Positions 1 through 15,585 of a stretch of DNA of 64,000 bases are shown here, one piece after another. Position 1 is the first letter of the stretch. Each line of letters begins with the position of its first letter. The DNA comes from Penicillus capitatus. Lineage: Eukaryota > Chlorophyta. The notes under the pieces were generated by a model. The model was not told the DNA's origin. It saw only the letters and a list, made by a program, of their open reading frames with translations, and ran no database searches. The DNA is taken from the NCBI GenBank assembly GCA_965649825.1, contig OZ287697.1, positions 620,001 through 684,000 of the forward strand, in the 5' to 3' direction. The position numbers and the translations under genes were made by a program.

Positions 1-359
1 GAGCACAGCACGTTAAAGAGAACGGGTTGGTTACATGTGGGAAGAGAAGGTCATTCGTTCTGCGTAAGAAGCACCTGCCCCGTCGTCTATTTAAAAAGAT
101 TGCATGGAGGGGCAGGCGTCCTTGCGCTAATCACCTTTACTCCATTTCGATAACGTATCGCACGCAGTATGAGAAGGAATGGTCGTGATATATGATGCCA
201 GAAACACATGTGTGTCCAGGTCTTTGTCTCGCTACTGACCTGGCGTCTTTTGTCCTTTGTGACCGTTGCGGAGTGAGGTGACGTGACGTGCGACGCGCGA
301 GGCCACAGGCCACATCATTCACCCTTCATGTGTCGTACGCCTTTCCGCTTGTTCTTCTC
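1..359. other. 5' intergenic/leader region
   Basis: No convincing coding sequence. The short overlapping ORFs on both strands lack family similarity and probably are noise. The right part is presumably the 5' leader of the PRP16-like helicase whose ATG is at 360. I see no clear TATA box. Confidence 0.4.
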
Positions 360-4404
<4,045 letters not shown>

Positions 4405-4640
4405 GAAACAGTAACTATTGCATGACATGATCGTCTCAGAGCCTTCGCGGCCACAAATCTCGCCCTCCTTTGTTGCCATCGATTCCGTCCTTTAGCAAAA
4501 ATCTTGTCTCCCTCTCCAAACGCAATAAATACATCAGTCACATTCAAGCGTGACTTAGAGAGAGCAGTTAAATCACATAAACATGGGAGTGGACATAATG
4601 TATTGCAACGAAGCCTTCTCACACATTCAAGGCGACAGAT

Positions 4641-6735
4641 TCAGTAACGTCCACGAAATCCTCTTGGTCTTGTATTCGCAAAATCTTGTCGTGGTCTGTT
4701 ATGGTTCCATGAGGAGCGTCCATTCCTGCCTCCGTGACTTCCGTATCTCCAAGAGGGATGTGGCATGTCTCTTCTCCCTTCACGAAACATTGGAGGATCG
4801 GGACCCCTTGGTATATATTGCAATCTCGGTAGAGACGTCACGATTTCCATCGCACATCCATCCGAAGCATCTTTGTAGGCATCGAGCAATCCACCCACCT
4901 CATCTTCGTGCACATCGAATACCACGCCTGGCGATCTGTCTAGCAACCGAATACCCTTGAGCTCTGCATTCCCTCCCGCCTCTTGGATCTGCCTCTTGGC
5001 CCATTCGATCGTGATGGGACGTTCAGATGTACAGGACCATTGAAGTGTGACATGTTGTCCCAGATGCAGCAGGAGAGATCGCTGTTGCTGTTTTGCATAG
5101 CCAGTGATGCACGCCAAACAAGTGGCGACTAACTCAGCGGGATCTTCCCATTTCTGCAACACCTTCTTGGCAGCTTCTTTGAACATATGTCTCTTGTGCC
5201 GCTTCACACCTTCCATCACTTCCTCTGCCTTCTTCGTGGCCCCTTGGATCATGTCCTGCATTTGTGGTGGGTCTATCCGTTGAAATCGAATCCTTCCTGT
5301 GCTTTGAATTCTTCTCAGCAGAAACTCTGTGGAACGGGAGATGACGCAGATGCAGACACCCGTTCTCTCTGCTCTGCCTGTTCTTCCAGAGCGATGTACA
5401 TAGGATTCGACATCTCTGGGCGGCGTGGTCTGGATGACCAATCCCACTTCTGGGATGTCCAATCCCCTCGCGGCAACATCGGTCGCGACCAAGACATCGA
5501 TCTCTCCAGATCTGAATGCAGCAAGGGTCATCTCTCTGGTCTTCTGTTGCAAGTCTCCATGAATCGCACGGGCTTGCAGAGATGTTGCAAGTGTTTCGGC
5601 GACTTTGTCGCAGTTGGCTTTCGTATCGACAAACACAATCGTTCTTCTGCCATTCGCATAGCACTGAATGAGATCTGGCAAAATCGAAATCTCCATATAA
5701 CGATCGACCATCACACACTTGTGCTCGACACAGTTTGTTGCTTGACTGCTCTGATGTGTCATGAGATCGATGGTACGATAGTCTGATTTACAGAACTTCT
5801 GTAGAAGGCCTCTGACCCATGGAGGCAGCGTTGCACTGAAGAGCAGGGTTTGGATGTGACCTCTGCTGCCCACGGCATTCAGAATAAACTCAACGTCCTC
5901 GACGAAACCCATCTGCAGCATTTGATCACACTCATCCAAAATCTGAAACCTGTCATCGACACACACAGGAAGAGGAGGACAACACGATATCTCTGTCTCT
6001 ACTTTAGATTCGAGAAATCTAGGTTGCCTCTGTTGATGTGATCTTTGATGCGACCTGGTGTTCCCACCAGGAAATCGATCCCTCTACGCAAGGCACGTTC
6101 CTGCTCGTAGTATGGATGGCTTCCGTAGATGCAGCAGGTGATAACGTTGCCCGCTTTGCCAATATAAGCACATTCCGTTTCCACCTAATACCATCATCGG
6201 TCACTCTCACTCTTTTCACACATCTTACCTGTTTGGCAAGTTCTCTTGTCGGTGTGAGACAGAGAACAGAAGGTCCACGACCCGCAGGCCGGTTGGCATC
6301 GTCTTTCATCAAGTGTTCCATGATGGGCAGCACAAAGGCAAGAGTCTTGCCGCTGCCTGTCTTCGCTCGTCCCACCACGTCAAAACCGTCCAGCACCAAA
6401 TCGAATGTCTGGGCTTGGATAGGGAACAGACTACTGATGCCTTTCGCTAACAGCAACGACTTAACGCCATCGGACAGACGAAAACGATCGAGAGCGTCGG
6501 GATCATTTTCCGGTGAGGTGGGAGGAGATTCGACGACGGCTTGGTAGATTTCGTCTCGATAGGTTTTGCGTTTTTTCGTTTCGGGCATTGGCTCAGGGGA
6601 CGGCGCTTTCGAGATCTTTTTGCGCTCGTTTTTCTCTTTTGGTTTTTGCCCTTTTCGATCGACATCCTGCGTCATCGCGCGTTCGACGAAGCGGCGGCGA
6701 TGGCGCGATGGAGAAACGGTGCGAGAACTCGGCAT
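4641..6735 (-). CDS. DEAD-box RNA helicase with C-terminal GUCT domain (RH7/DDX21/RH3 group)
   Basis: An ATP-dependent RNA helicase of the nucleolar DDX21/RH7 or plastid RH3 type, acting in ribosome biogenesis or RNA folding. Exon 1 (6735 to about 6230) gives a basic Lys/Glu-rich N-terminus, then the Q-motif region, Walker A AKTGSGKT and PTRELAKQ. The middle exon (about 6184-6005) gives VGTPGR. The last exon (about 5966-4641) gives motif II as DECD rather than [15 protein letters not shown], the GUCT domain (around [13 protein letters not shown]) and an Arg/Gly-rich end FRGRY. Introns are short. The basic N-terminus without an obvious transit peptide favours the nucleolar RH7-like paralogue. 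Its start lies within about 4 nt of the stop of the upstream endosulfine gene on the same strand; an alternative start is the Met near 6675. Confidence 0.9.
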
Positions 6736-6738
6736 CGA

Positions 6739-6975
6739 TCATTTCTCAACGTCACGATCATCCAATTTAGCACAACGATCCGCCGTCACACTCGGCATCG
6801 TCTTATTCAATTGCATTGCCCAGTCGGCCGAGTCAAAATGCTTCGTCTCTTTAGAGATCAGTCCTCGCTGTGGTTTGACGTTTCCATACTTCTTGACAAA
6901 AGCGGCTTCCTGTTCTTTCGCCTGTTGATCCATCACGACGATACGGTGCGCAATGATATGTCGCTTCGATTGCAT
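6739..6975 (-). CDS. endosulfine (ENSA/ARPP19/Igo1)-like PP2A-B55 regulator
   Basis: A small protein resembling the endosulfine family: after phosphorylation by Greatwall/Rim15-type kinases these inhibit PP2A-B55 and promote mitotic entry or quiescence. The diagnostic piece is KKYGNVKP followed by FDSADWAM, matching the family core KYG...(Y)FDSGDY, and including the Ser that is phosphorylated in the family. The protein is about 65-79 residues depending on whether Met at 6975 or 6933 is used; Met 6933 (MDQQAKEQ) puts the acidic start where the family has it. It is a single exon squeezed between the GMC oxidoreductase stop (7012) and the DEAD-box helicase start (6735), all on the minus strand. 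The FDSADW variant of the usual FDSGDY should be noted. The match is over a short motif, so confidence is moderate. Confidence 0.7.
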   Translation of the reverse strand: MQSKRHIIAHRIVVMDQQAKEQEAAFVKKYGNVKPQRGLISKETKHFDSADWAMQLNKTMPSVTADRCAKLDDRDVEK

Positions 6976-7011
6976 CAAAATTGAGGGCGTTGTGAATTAA
7001 AAGCGTCAAAC

Positions 7012-9026
7012 TTAATGTTCGACTTCACTCAGAATCGTATGTGCCCCTTTCTCTGCGATCATGACCGTCGGGGCACCGGTCTGACCACCCGGAATCCGAG
7101 GCATGACAGAGGCATCGATGACTCTCAGACCATCAACGCCATGAACTTTGAGATGAGTGGACGAAACGACAGAACCATCTTCCGGAATAGATCCCATCCG
7201 ACAGCTGCCCACGATCGCATTGGCCGAATGCACTGTCTTTCGAATAAAACCGTCCAACTCATCGTCTGTACGAAGCTCGGATCCTGGAAAACCCTCTTCG
7301 TCCAAAAATCCATTCAGGACTGGCATCGAGGCCAATATCCTATTGAATCTCAACCCTGTCGATCACAAACGGGCGTTATGGGCATAGCTCGATCAGTAGA
7401 TTTCTGAGACCTTCTCTCAGGGTCTGCAGATCTTTGCCGTCTGGATCTGTCAAGAATCCGATGTCGACAGCTGGATCGTCAAGTGGATCGTCGCTGGCCA
7501 GACGGACCCTTCCTCTGCTCAAGGGACGACAGGCCACTACCTGAGAGGTAATTCCACCTGGCCATGTGCCTCCCTTCTCCAAAATCTTCCCAAACTTAAT
7601 GAACGAGCCAACACCGTCTGGATCCAATGCATAGCCAGCGTTGAAACGCAATTGGATGTTGGGCTGATCATGACCAGGTGTTGTCATAAATGCCCCATGA
7701 TCACACGACGTTGTGCAGAGCGGCCCTTTCTTCAGAAGAGCATACTGCAGCAGGACGCTGCGCCGGATCTTGCCATCCTTGCCGAAGACATTGGTCACAG
7801 CCATGTCTGCATACTGTGGTCTGAGTGTATACGCTGAGAGCACAGCTGGGTGATCTTGTAGACTTCTGCCGACGCCTGGGATGTCTTTGATCAATTCGAT
7901 GCCGTGCTTCAGGATCTCATCCTTCGGTCCAATTCCGCTTAGCAGCAAGAGGTGGGGCGAATGAATGGCGCCGCCGCAGAGAATGATCTCGCCGTTTGGC
8001 GCTAACAGTGCCTCGCGTTTCAGAAGCTCTGTCCCCGTTTGGCGATATTCCACTCCGACAGCCCTCTGTCGCATCGTCCCTTTGTCAAACAGCACTCTCG
8101 TTGCCCGTGCACCCGTCTGAACCGTCAGATTCTCTCGTTTCAGTGCAGGTCTGAGGAACTGCCGATAGGCATCAGCCCGTACACCTCTCTCCTGGGTCAC
8201 ATCAAATTCTCCATATCCTTCCTGAGGTCGACTCCAATCATTGAAATCGGGATTGTAATCCAATCCTGCCTCACGTGCTGCTCTGCATCACACTTTATCG
8301 TATGATCACACTTCTTGCATTCTGTTCTCTTCCTTACCCAAGCATGATTCCATGCAGAGGATTGTCATAACGTGGATGCTCCACGTGCATCAATCCTCCC
8401 TTTCTGTGATAAACGGAATTGCTTTCGGGAAAATCTTCCGCATGCTTAAACCATGGCAACACATCTTCCGCTTTCCACCCTGTCAGTCCCCAATCATTGT
8501 AATCTTTGGCCGTGCCGCGGTGGTAAAGTGTGGCATTGGTGCTTGTACTCCCACCAATCACTTTTCCGCGTGCCAGATAGACGGAACGCTGATCGAGCTG
8601 TTTCTGTTGAGTGGAGTAGAGATTCCAATCGAAAGAGCTTTTGAAAAGACGTGTGATGCCGGCAGGAGTGTGGATCAAGCTGTCCTGTTCGCCACTGCCT
8701 GCTTCGAGCAGGAGAACCTGATGGTTATCGTCAGCCGAGAGACGGTTGGCTAAGAGACAACCCGAAGCACCCCCACCAACGATCACGTAGTCATAACCCT
8801 TGGCAGCTTCGACGCGAGTCTTGTGATGTGACGGCCGAAAACGATGCCGCGGAATGGAAGTCTGTGGCGGAGGTCCTTTGACGCGCCTTCCAGTCACTCC
8901 TGCCTGAGATCCCAGCATTTTGGCGAATCTGCCGTTTCGCACGAGATCACGCGAGGACCGTATACAACCGTAGGCGGAAGGTACGCCACTCTGTTGGACG
9001 ATCACCCCGTGCCCAAAAAACGTCAT
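7012..9026 (-). CDS. GMC oxidoreductase, fatty-acid-photodecarboxylase-like
   Basis: An FAD-dependent glucose-methanol-choline family protein of roughly 620 residues. The order is: a long basic N-terminal extension compatible with a plastid transit peptide, the dinucleotide fold YVIVGGGASGCLLA, GGSTSTNATLYHRG, NPDFNDWS...GYGEF, the substrate domain, and the C-terminal HSANAIVGSCRMG with the conserved His/Asn pair, then MPRIPGGQTGAPTVMIAE. Two introns are fixed by homology: one at about 8282-8335 (MLG|AAREAG) and one of 55 nt at about 7356-7410 (TLREG|LRFNRI). The NATLYHRG, NPxFNDWS and IPGGQTGA segments are those of algal fatty acid photodecarboxylases (FAPs) rather than of choline dehydrogenases, from my memory of the families. 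FAPs make alkanes and alkenes from fatty acids in light. I do not see Cys at the position I expect for the FAP signature Cys, so FAP activity is uncertain. Confidence 0.85.
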
Positions 9027-9113
9027 CTCTCATCCACGATCCGCGAACGGCGTGCCACGCGTCGCTTGTCAATGCAAGATAGGGGAAGAGCATTGTGCAC
9101 CGGCAGTTTTGCA

Positions 9114-10225
9114 TTATTTCTTCGGCTTGGCTTTTGCGACGTCGAGTCTCTCTCCCGTCTGTTGTTCTAGAATACCCAAAAGACGCTGCTGAATGCCTTC
9201 TTCTCTGGAGATCGACGGAGGACGTGTGATCCGACGACGGACAAAGTACTCTCCCGTCACTGTTGCGACATCTGGGCTGGTCGCCAAGTAAAACTCGTCG
9301 TCAGCTTCCGAAATGGGGATTCCAATAGGTCCCCACCCAGCCAACAGCATCTTGGAATTCACCGTCCCCGGATCCAGACAATTCACCTCAAAAAAGCGCA
9401 CACTGCACGAACATACCATTGCTTTTGACGCGTCTCACTGTCACGGAAGAGACGTTCTGCATCTGTTTGGCCAGCGGAAAAGTCATGAGCATACTACAGA
9501 GCTTGGACAGGGAATACGCATCGTGAGTACTGCATAGGAGCGCGCTATGCCAAAAACGTATGTGATGTGACAGCCCACCTGTATCCCTTCTCTTGTTGAA
9601 GATTATCGAAATCGATCGAACTGGCAGCCGAGATCGAACTCACATTGATGATCCTCTCTGTCACGCGATCCAGCAGAAGGCAAAGGAGAAGATAAGGGGC
9701 AACCACATTGACGGCCCATGTGCACTCGAATCCATCCACGGTCACACTATGAGCATACTCTTATCTATGTGCTGCCGACGGACCAGTCAATGAACCTCTT
9801 GTTTGGCAGATAGACACCAGCATTGTTGATCAACACGTCGATGGACGCGTGTTGCGAACGCAGATCTTGGGAAAAGCGTCGGACAGCGTCCATGGAAGAC
9901 AGATCATAGACATAGCTCGATATGTTATGGTTGCTGGTCTCTTCGATAATCTCTCTCTTGGCTTTTTCGACGCGTTTGGGATCCCTGTTGTCAGGATGCA
10001 TCGAAAGTGCAGTGCCTTCCGACTCGACCTTCCGTGTAAAATGACATGAGCTTGCTCTGCTGCAAGTCTCTTTGCCGTGTGCAATCCGATTCCGTCCGTG
10101 CTACCAGTCACGAGAAACGTCCGACCGTTTATTGACGATGCCATCGAACGAGGAAATGCGAGCGATCGCGCGGCTTGTGTGATTCGGTATGTCGACAACC
10201 AACGGCGCGTTATAAGTTTGATCAT
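9114..10225 (-). CDS. short-chain dehydrogenase/reductase
   Basis: A classical NAD(P)-binding Rossmann short-chain dehydrogenase, closest in look to the retinol-dehydrogenase/WWOX-like group. Visible in order: an Arg-rich, Ser-rich N-terminal presequence (organelle targeting is likely), the cofactor motif VTGSTDGIG, the structural motif [17 protein letters not shown] with the catalytic Ser, and AYSLSK giving the YxxxK catalytic pair in a separate exon. The C-terminal part continues [13 protein letters not shown]. Introns are short; the one after the YxxxK exon is 52 nt (about 9389-9440). The start at ATG 10225 gives the presequence; Met at about 10141 ([12 protein letters not shown]) would give a form without it. 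The substrate cannot be predicted. It lies about 90 bp downstream of the GMC gene's start, in the same orientation as its neighbours. Confidence 0.85.
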
Positions 10226-10798
10226 TTGTGCGGAACTGTTGGCTTAATGAGAGTCTCTGGATCCGCGAGCGGTCTTCTATGATCAACGTTCACTGTGGAT
10301 CCGACCCGGCATGCGATATCATCTCACACTTTCCTCACTCTTTACCTGTCGTGTGATCTATGCCCTATCGGTGTGTCTGCCTTGGATAGAGATGAGAGAG
10401 AAGAACACCTTTACAGCACTGCCATAGCGTGACAAGTCTTATCGTCTTGCCTTGAGATTTGCACCCTCATAATCTGCCACAACGATACCAAATGTCATAA
10501 ATAGTGTTGACTGTATGTGGTGAGCTGGGACAGTAGCCAACAGCTCAAAAGCAGAGGGCATTACATGATAATAACAACAGCCCCACCCACACCACTCGAA
10601 TCTAGACGGCATGAACATCGACAACGACGACGACAATAACAACCAGTTCGTTTTATTATGGTATGCATGGCGACGGATCGGACAGAAAGAGACGGCAATA
10701 AAAAGATCTGTGAATCGTCGGATGTCGTCTCTCTAAGCGTGATGACAGGAGAGAGGTGAAAAACAAAGGCCGTGTCATGCGTTTGAGGTCACTGCGAT
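10226..10798. other. intergenic region between the SDR and double-USP genes
   Basis: I find no supported gene in this stretch. It contains short CA-, GAC- and AAC-rich runs (for example acaacgacgacgacaataacaacc near 10621-10644) and presumably the 3' end of the USP gene and the 5' region of the SDR gene. Confidence 0.4.
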
Positions 10799-12496
10799 GT
10801 CAGATAATTTGCAGATGACGAATGCGCTGCTTAAGAGCGACGACTTCTTTCTCTTTCTCTGTGAGCATTGTCTGGAGTCGGCGAAGAACGACGTCTCTCT
10901 TGCATTCTTCGATATCGACTCGGAGGGCGCCATGGGTCGGCGGCGTCACGATACACGCCTCGGCAGGTGTCTCCGAACTGGGACCGCCGTTGATGAGTTG
11001 ATCTGTTGACTTGAAGGACAGTTGAGCATCTTTGTTGACGAAGTCTGGCATGGCACTGGAGGAAAGCTCGATAGAATCGTCTCGATGGATATACGCAATG
11101 GCTTGCAGTCCTTGATTTTGCTCCGAGATGTCCAAAGACAGACATCGTCGACTGGGTCCAAAAAGTCGAAAGTGTTGGCCATTGAATGCAGTTGACCAGG
11201 TTTTCCGATTAAAGAGGCTGTGTGAAAATCCAGGGGTGCTTCGGAATGGACTAATGGGCTGTTGTTCCGTTGGAAGACCTGTCGAAGGTGTTTCCGGCAA
11301 ATAACGAGCGCATCCGCGAAGGACTTCGGTCGGAACGATCATGAACGGACAGGGAGACTTGTGAGGAAATGTCTGAAAGGACGCGTGATCTGCAACACAT
11401 CATCATCTGTCGAACCACAGCAACAACCGTGATCGTGATATCCTACCTTTCTTGATCGATCGCTTCAGCTTATTCGAATCCGATCGTGCCATGATGAGCA
11501 GATCGACGCCTTTCTCTTCAATAAATTCGCACAGAATGCGCGTGTGATTCTTGATGACTTCGACTGCCAATGCAATATGTGTTCTCTTGAACTTATGCCA
11601 TCCCAATTCTCGCAGATAATCACGCTCTATCTGCAATTCCTCTGCGTTCTTTTTGTTGAGGTTTTCGTTCAGACAGCGCACAAGGATCACGCGATCTCCT
11701 GGAACGATCACATTCTTTGCAACATACTGTGTCAGTGACGAATCCCACAAAGACGAATTCAGAACCACTGCAACCCGTCGGCGAAATTGCATGGCAGAAT
11801 TGGCCACCTGTCAAAGGAAGAAAGATGTGACGGGCAGCTCTCTATCGCTAGTCACTTGCATACCAGGGCGTCTGGTTGAAGCTTTGCTTGGATTCGAAAA
11901 TGATCACCAGCTGAAAAACGCGGACTCACAATCGTGCATGCGCAAGGCGCTTTTGAGAGAATCTGATTGGCTGCACGCATCGACAACGTTTTCTTGACTC
12001 GACTCTGGTCCTTCAAACCTACAGCAGCAACCGCATGCTCACACACGCACCGTCCTGTCGGCTATTCTCTCACTCAAAATTGCTACATGTATTCCTTCGT
12101 CTGCTATGAATTGAACAATACTGTTCACAACGTCTCCCTGTCACACAAATGAGAACTGTTGTCGTTGTGTCGTTAAGTGAGAAGACGTGACGTGAAGTTC
12201 GGTGACAGAGTGGTCGTATGTTGCGAGTTCTGTTCGGACGTCTCCGAGGACTGGCGTTCCTTTGTCCCAATGCTCTATTTCTTTGCCTTTGGTATGAACA
12301 TGCACGACGTAGATTCGGTCGGCAAAAGACGGTGACTGGCCTTCCTACAAGATAGGCACGCACATACAGACGGTAAGAAACGCCGCCGCGTATTGACAAG
12401 GACCTGCAAAAGTCTTTTCCGCGTAAAGTTCCATGCGAAGTGATTCTCTTCGGACCACCACGCTTCGACACACAATGCGATTTTTCGCAGCTGCAT
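10799..12496 (-). CDS. tandem universal stress protein (two USP domains) with C-terminal coiled coil
   Basis: Two UspA-type domains can be rebuilt through short introns. Domain 1: MQLRKIALCVEAW (beta 1), DRIYVVHVHTKG (beta 2), VVNSIVQFIADEGIHVAIL, and APCACTIV as the last strand. Domain 2: RRRVAVVLNSSLWDSS, GDRVILVRCLN, CEFIEEKGVDLLIMARSDS and SPCPFMIVP. A tail of about 120 residues follows and ends in a heptad-like coiled coil (RRLQTMLTEKEKEVVALKQR). Introns of about 46-59 nt are inferred at the VLHGD, RT|SRV, AL|VANS and KKG|DHAS junctions and give continuous frames. USP proteins bind ATP or AMP or scaffold stress responses. The glycine-rich nucleotide loop (G-x2-G-x9-G-S) is not visible in either domain, so nucleotide binding is doubtful. 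The start at ATG 12496 gives beta 1 directly, with no signal peptide. Confidence 0.75.
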
Positions 12497-12719
12497 TTCT
12501 CTCTGTATCACCCAGGAAACATCATCAGCGGCATTTGATGTTTATCTCATAAGCGCTGATGTGACGTTTAGTCAGTATCCGCGAGGGACAACGTCAAGAA
12601 TTTGCTCGGGATCGTTTTCGCAGAACCATTAGGGAAAGAATGAAAGAATTGGACAACAACGTGCAAAAAGGAGTCCGCATAAATCAAGGAACCATTCCTG
12701 ATGCAAGGCATCCAGGCAT

Positions 12720-13241
12720 CTCATGCCAAGAACCCCAATCGCTCTCCGTTCTTCTTGGCCAATCGTATCACACCTTGTGCCTGTTTCTTATCGGCACCGA
12801 CCACTTCGCAGAAACCCTTGATCACTAACGACGCCCATCCGTTGTCGCGGAGCCCGAGTGCGAAGTGAATGGACCTTGTGAGTGAAGGGCAATGGCTTTG
12901 CCTCGCAGTTGATTGAACTGCCGCTTTCCAACAATCTCACGCGTCACCACCACGATCGGGGCAAAGGGCCCTGTCGTTGCTTTGTTCCCCATCTGTGTGA
13001 CCATGCGCATAGGCGGCGATGGGGATAGACCTGCCGAACATCTCCCCTTCTGTGCGCATACGATCGTCGTCCTGGTATATCGTACGTGTGTTCGGTTGTC
13101 TGGGCAGCGAAGCCGGTCGACGGCGACAATGAGAGGAAAAGCGTCCGAGTGACGCCGTGTCCATTGCACAGACGTGGCGTCCGTCCATGGCATGACGAAC
13201 ACAGCTGCCGGTCGGAAAGGCACTATCACTTCTCGAGGCAT
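12720..13241 (-). CDS. PGR5: PGR5 (proton gradient regulation 5), plastid
   Basis: PGR5 supports antimycin-A-sensitive cyclic electron flow around photosystem I and lies at the stromal face of the thylakoid. The mature region is unmistakable: APIVVVTREIVGKRQFNQL, RGKAIALHSQ, then after a 50-nt intron (about 12829-12878) VIKGFCEVVGADKKQ and IRLAKKNGERLGFLA, ending exactly like the plant protein. The roughly 90-residue stretch before it, from ATG 13241, is rich in Arg, Ser and Thr and should be the transit peptide; the exact start is a guess. The protein is nuclear encoded, because the intron interrupts it. It sits between the double-USP and N-acetylglutamate synthase genes, with no functional link implied. 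Confidence 0.95.
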
Positions 13242-13361
13242 TCCCTCGTCGAAAGACCCTCTCACTGCCGTTCATTCTGAATCCGAATGCCGTGCTTCGA
13301 AGATCTCCTCCGTCCGCGACGATGATCTGTCAAGCAAGGACACGACGACAACAATCTGTTG

Positions 13362-15386
13362 TTAATGCACGAGTGTCTTGACGTAGAGCTGCGAATTGCG
13401 TCGCGGATCGATTCTGGCGGCGCGATGTGGCGGAAGGAGTGGACTAGAGTGTGCGGCGCCGGCTGCGACGAAGCCACGCTGAAGGAACCAATCCGCCGTC
13501 CGCGTCGTCAGGATGACGAGTTGACGCACGCGGTTCGTCGAGAGTTCCTGACATCCACGATCGACGAAGAGAACGCGAGAGGATGTGGGACTTACGCGTT
13601 CGATGTAGGTCAGTAGAGCGTCGCCCTTTCCTTGGCCGCGACAGTCGGGATGGATGCAGAGAGCTGAGAGCTCGGCAACGGAGAGTCCGTCATCCAGATG
13701 TTTGACCAGAGCGCAGCCCAGGATTCGGCGCTCTTTCTCGAACACTCTGAAATGCTCAACATCGCTTAACAACTCCTCGTAGCTTCGCGGGACAGTAATG
13801 CCGCTCTCGACAAGAGGTTTCAGAAGCTGCTCGACAGAAAGGATGTCGGATGGGACGGCTTTGCGAATGCCTTCGTGAAAATCCGATGAGATCATTGAAC
13901 CAATACCATCACGCGTGTACAGCTCCAGCAGCAGTCCTCCATCAACCTGGAGTCCACAATGCCAATAGGACACTCTGCCAAACTGCGTACTGTCGCGTCA
14001 ATGAGGTGCGCTCGACGGACGCCGTGGTAGCATGAGAGGATGGAGATGATGAGGGAGGAGGGTAGATCTGCTTGGTCAGAGATTTCGTAATCCCACATCA
14101 GACGGTTTTTCCCTGTAGAATCGCCAGTGCCGTTGGCCTTCGTGCCTTCGCTCACGCGATCTCGTCGTAGCAAGGACGTCGTGACAGAGGGGAGTAGATC
14201 AAAGGCGCTGTCCAGCGGTAACCAGGTGGGGAGGTTCATGTTGCGGACATCTTCCAAATGCAGACAGATTACTTTGTCTGCCTTCAGCTACATGATGCAC
14301 AGATTGTGTTTTGTATGTGGGTAGATGTGATGAGAGATGACCTGGACAGCTGTGTGGAATCCCACATCGAAGGTGCTGCAGTTCAGCACATCGCCTGCCG
14401 CAGAGTAACCTACATCAATACACCTGTCACGTCAGCAACAGATGCCGAGATATGTGGGCAAGAGACCCAGATTGTTTAGCAGGACGATGTTTTTGTCTTT
14501 GAGGAGATCAAGAATCGGCTGAGAAGCCACGAAACGCACCTAGGACAGGAGACGATGCAGACTGTCGTCATTCAGCTGAATGAGATTCGCACATCGCCGG
14601 TCAATCCAAAATCGATGCCATCTACAATGCCACGGGCCTTCGCCGCCGTAAAGTTTCCGCTGACAACGCGGATCGCCATGTTCTGTGCTCGTATCCCGTG
14701 CCTTCTCATCAAAGGAACGGACGGTGCCTAGTGCAGCAAGAGGACGTCCGATCCGAAAAGGGAATCTGGTGATCGGACTCTCGAAAAGAATCCTTCCATC
14801 TTCATTCGCACCGAACTGGCGACGCGAATGGCGACATCCAGTGCATCGACATCAGTGATTCTGTACTTTCCATGGAAGGTCGATGTTAAATGGTGTTCCT
14901 CCAGTGCACGATCGATGAGACATCGTGTGCCCAGAACCACGACTAACTGAACACCGAGGCCTGAAAACCACACCTCGGGTGTTGACTCCGTAAGCGAAAC
15001 AGCAAACAGTGGAGGAGTTGCAGATCCGCCAACAATGCATAGAAGAGAGTGTCCTGTGCAATGACCTGTTGATAAGGAGAGGTCAGCTGAGAGAAGGTAC
15101 AGAAAGGGGACGGAGTGACCTCTCCAGGAATCACCACAACAAAGAGACTCGCCGCATGTTCGACGATGTAGGGCGATGCCTGACGAAAGGACCCCACGAA
15201 CGCCTGAAAGGCATTGCGTTCTTGAAGCGTCGCCGTTGCCTCGCGCTGCGCCGCCAGACGGTGACAGTGGTGTCGCTGTTGTCGAGGAGGGCGGCGCCGT
15301 CGGGTAACGGGATAGAGGGGGGATAACTGAAAGAGCGGAAGATTAAGTCGGTGGATGACACAGTGCATTGCAAAACTCATACTCAT
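13362..15386 (-). CDS. N-acetylglutamate synthase (ArgA-type, amino-acid kinase + GNAT)
   Basis: First enzyme of arginine biosynthesis: acetyl-CoA + glutamate to N-acetylglutamate, in plastids of algae and plants. From ATG 15386 there is a likely transit peptide with Arg runs (TRRRRPPRQQRHH), then the amino-acid-kinase-like domain: FVVVIPGE, ALLADLQLLHCLGVQLVVVL, the ARGIVDGIDFGLTG region and GVRRAHLID, LLLELYTRDGIGSM. The C-terminal GNAT domain has LCIHPDCRGQGKGDALL (acetyl-CoA loop) and LTTRTADWFLQRGF. Introns of 47-53 nt are fixed in the kinase domain and one of 48 nt splits the GNAT domain near 13556-13603. About eight exons in total. This is the bacterial-type single-chain NAGS used by plants. 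I did not resolve every exon between 14260 and 14730. Confidence 0.9.
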
Positions 15387-15585
15387 GGAGAGAAGTCGAA
15401 ATAGTCATACAGCGTATGATGCCTAGGAAAGAAATCCGACACCAAACTAAAAGCTCAAGGCTACGCAGCGATGATCTGAAACTATCAGAAGATGGCGGGT
15501 GTGATGGACAGACTCTACTACCTCGAAGACTCAATCGATCAGACTATAAAAACGATTGAAAATGTCTTCTGCACGAATAAATTTT

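Noticed and set aside
5187-5786. 199-codon plus ORF
   Set aside because: Antisense to the conserved core of the GUCT DEAD-box helicase.
12275-12511. Separate 78-codon minus gene
   Set aside because: Its first part is exon 1 of the double-USP gene; the remainder is read-through into an intron.
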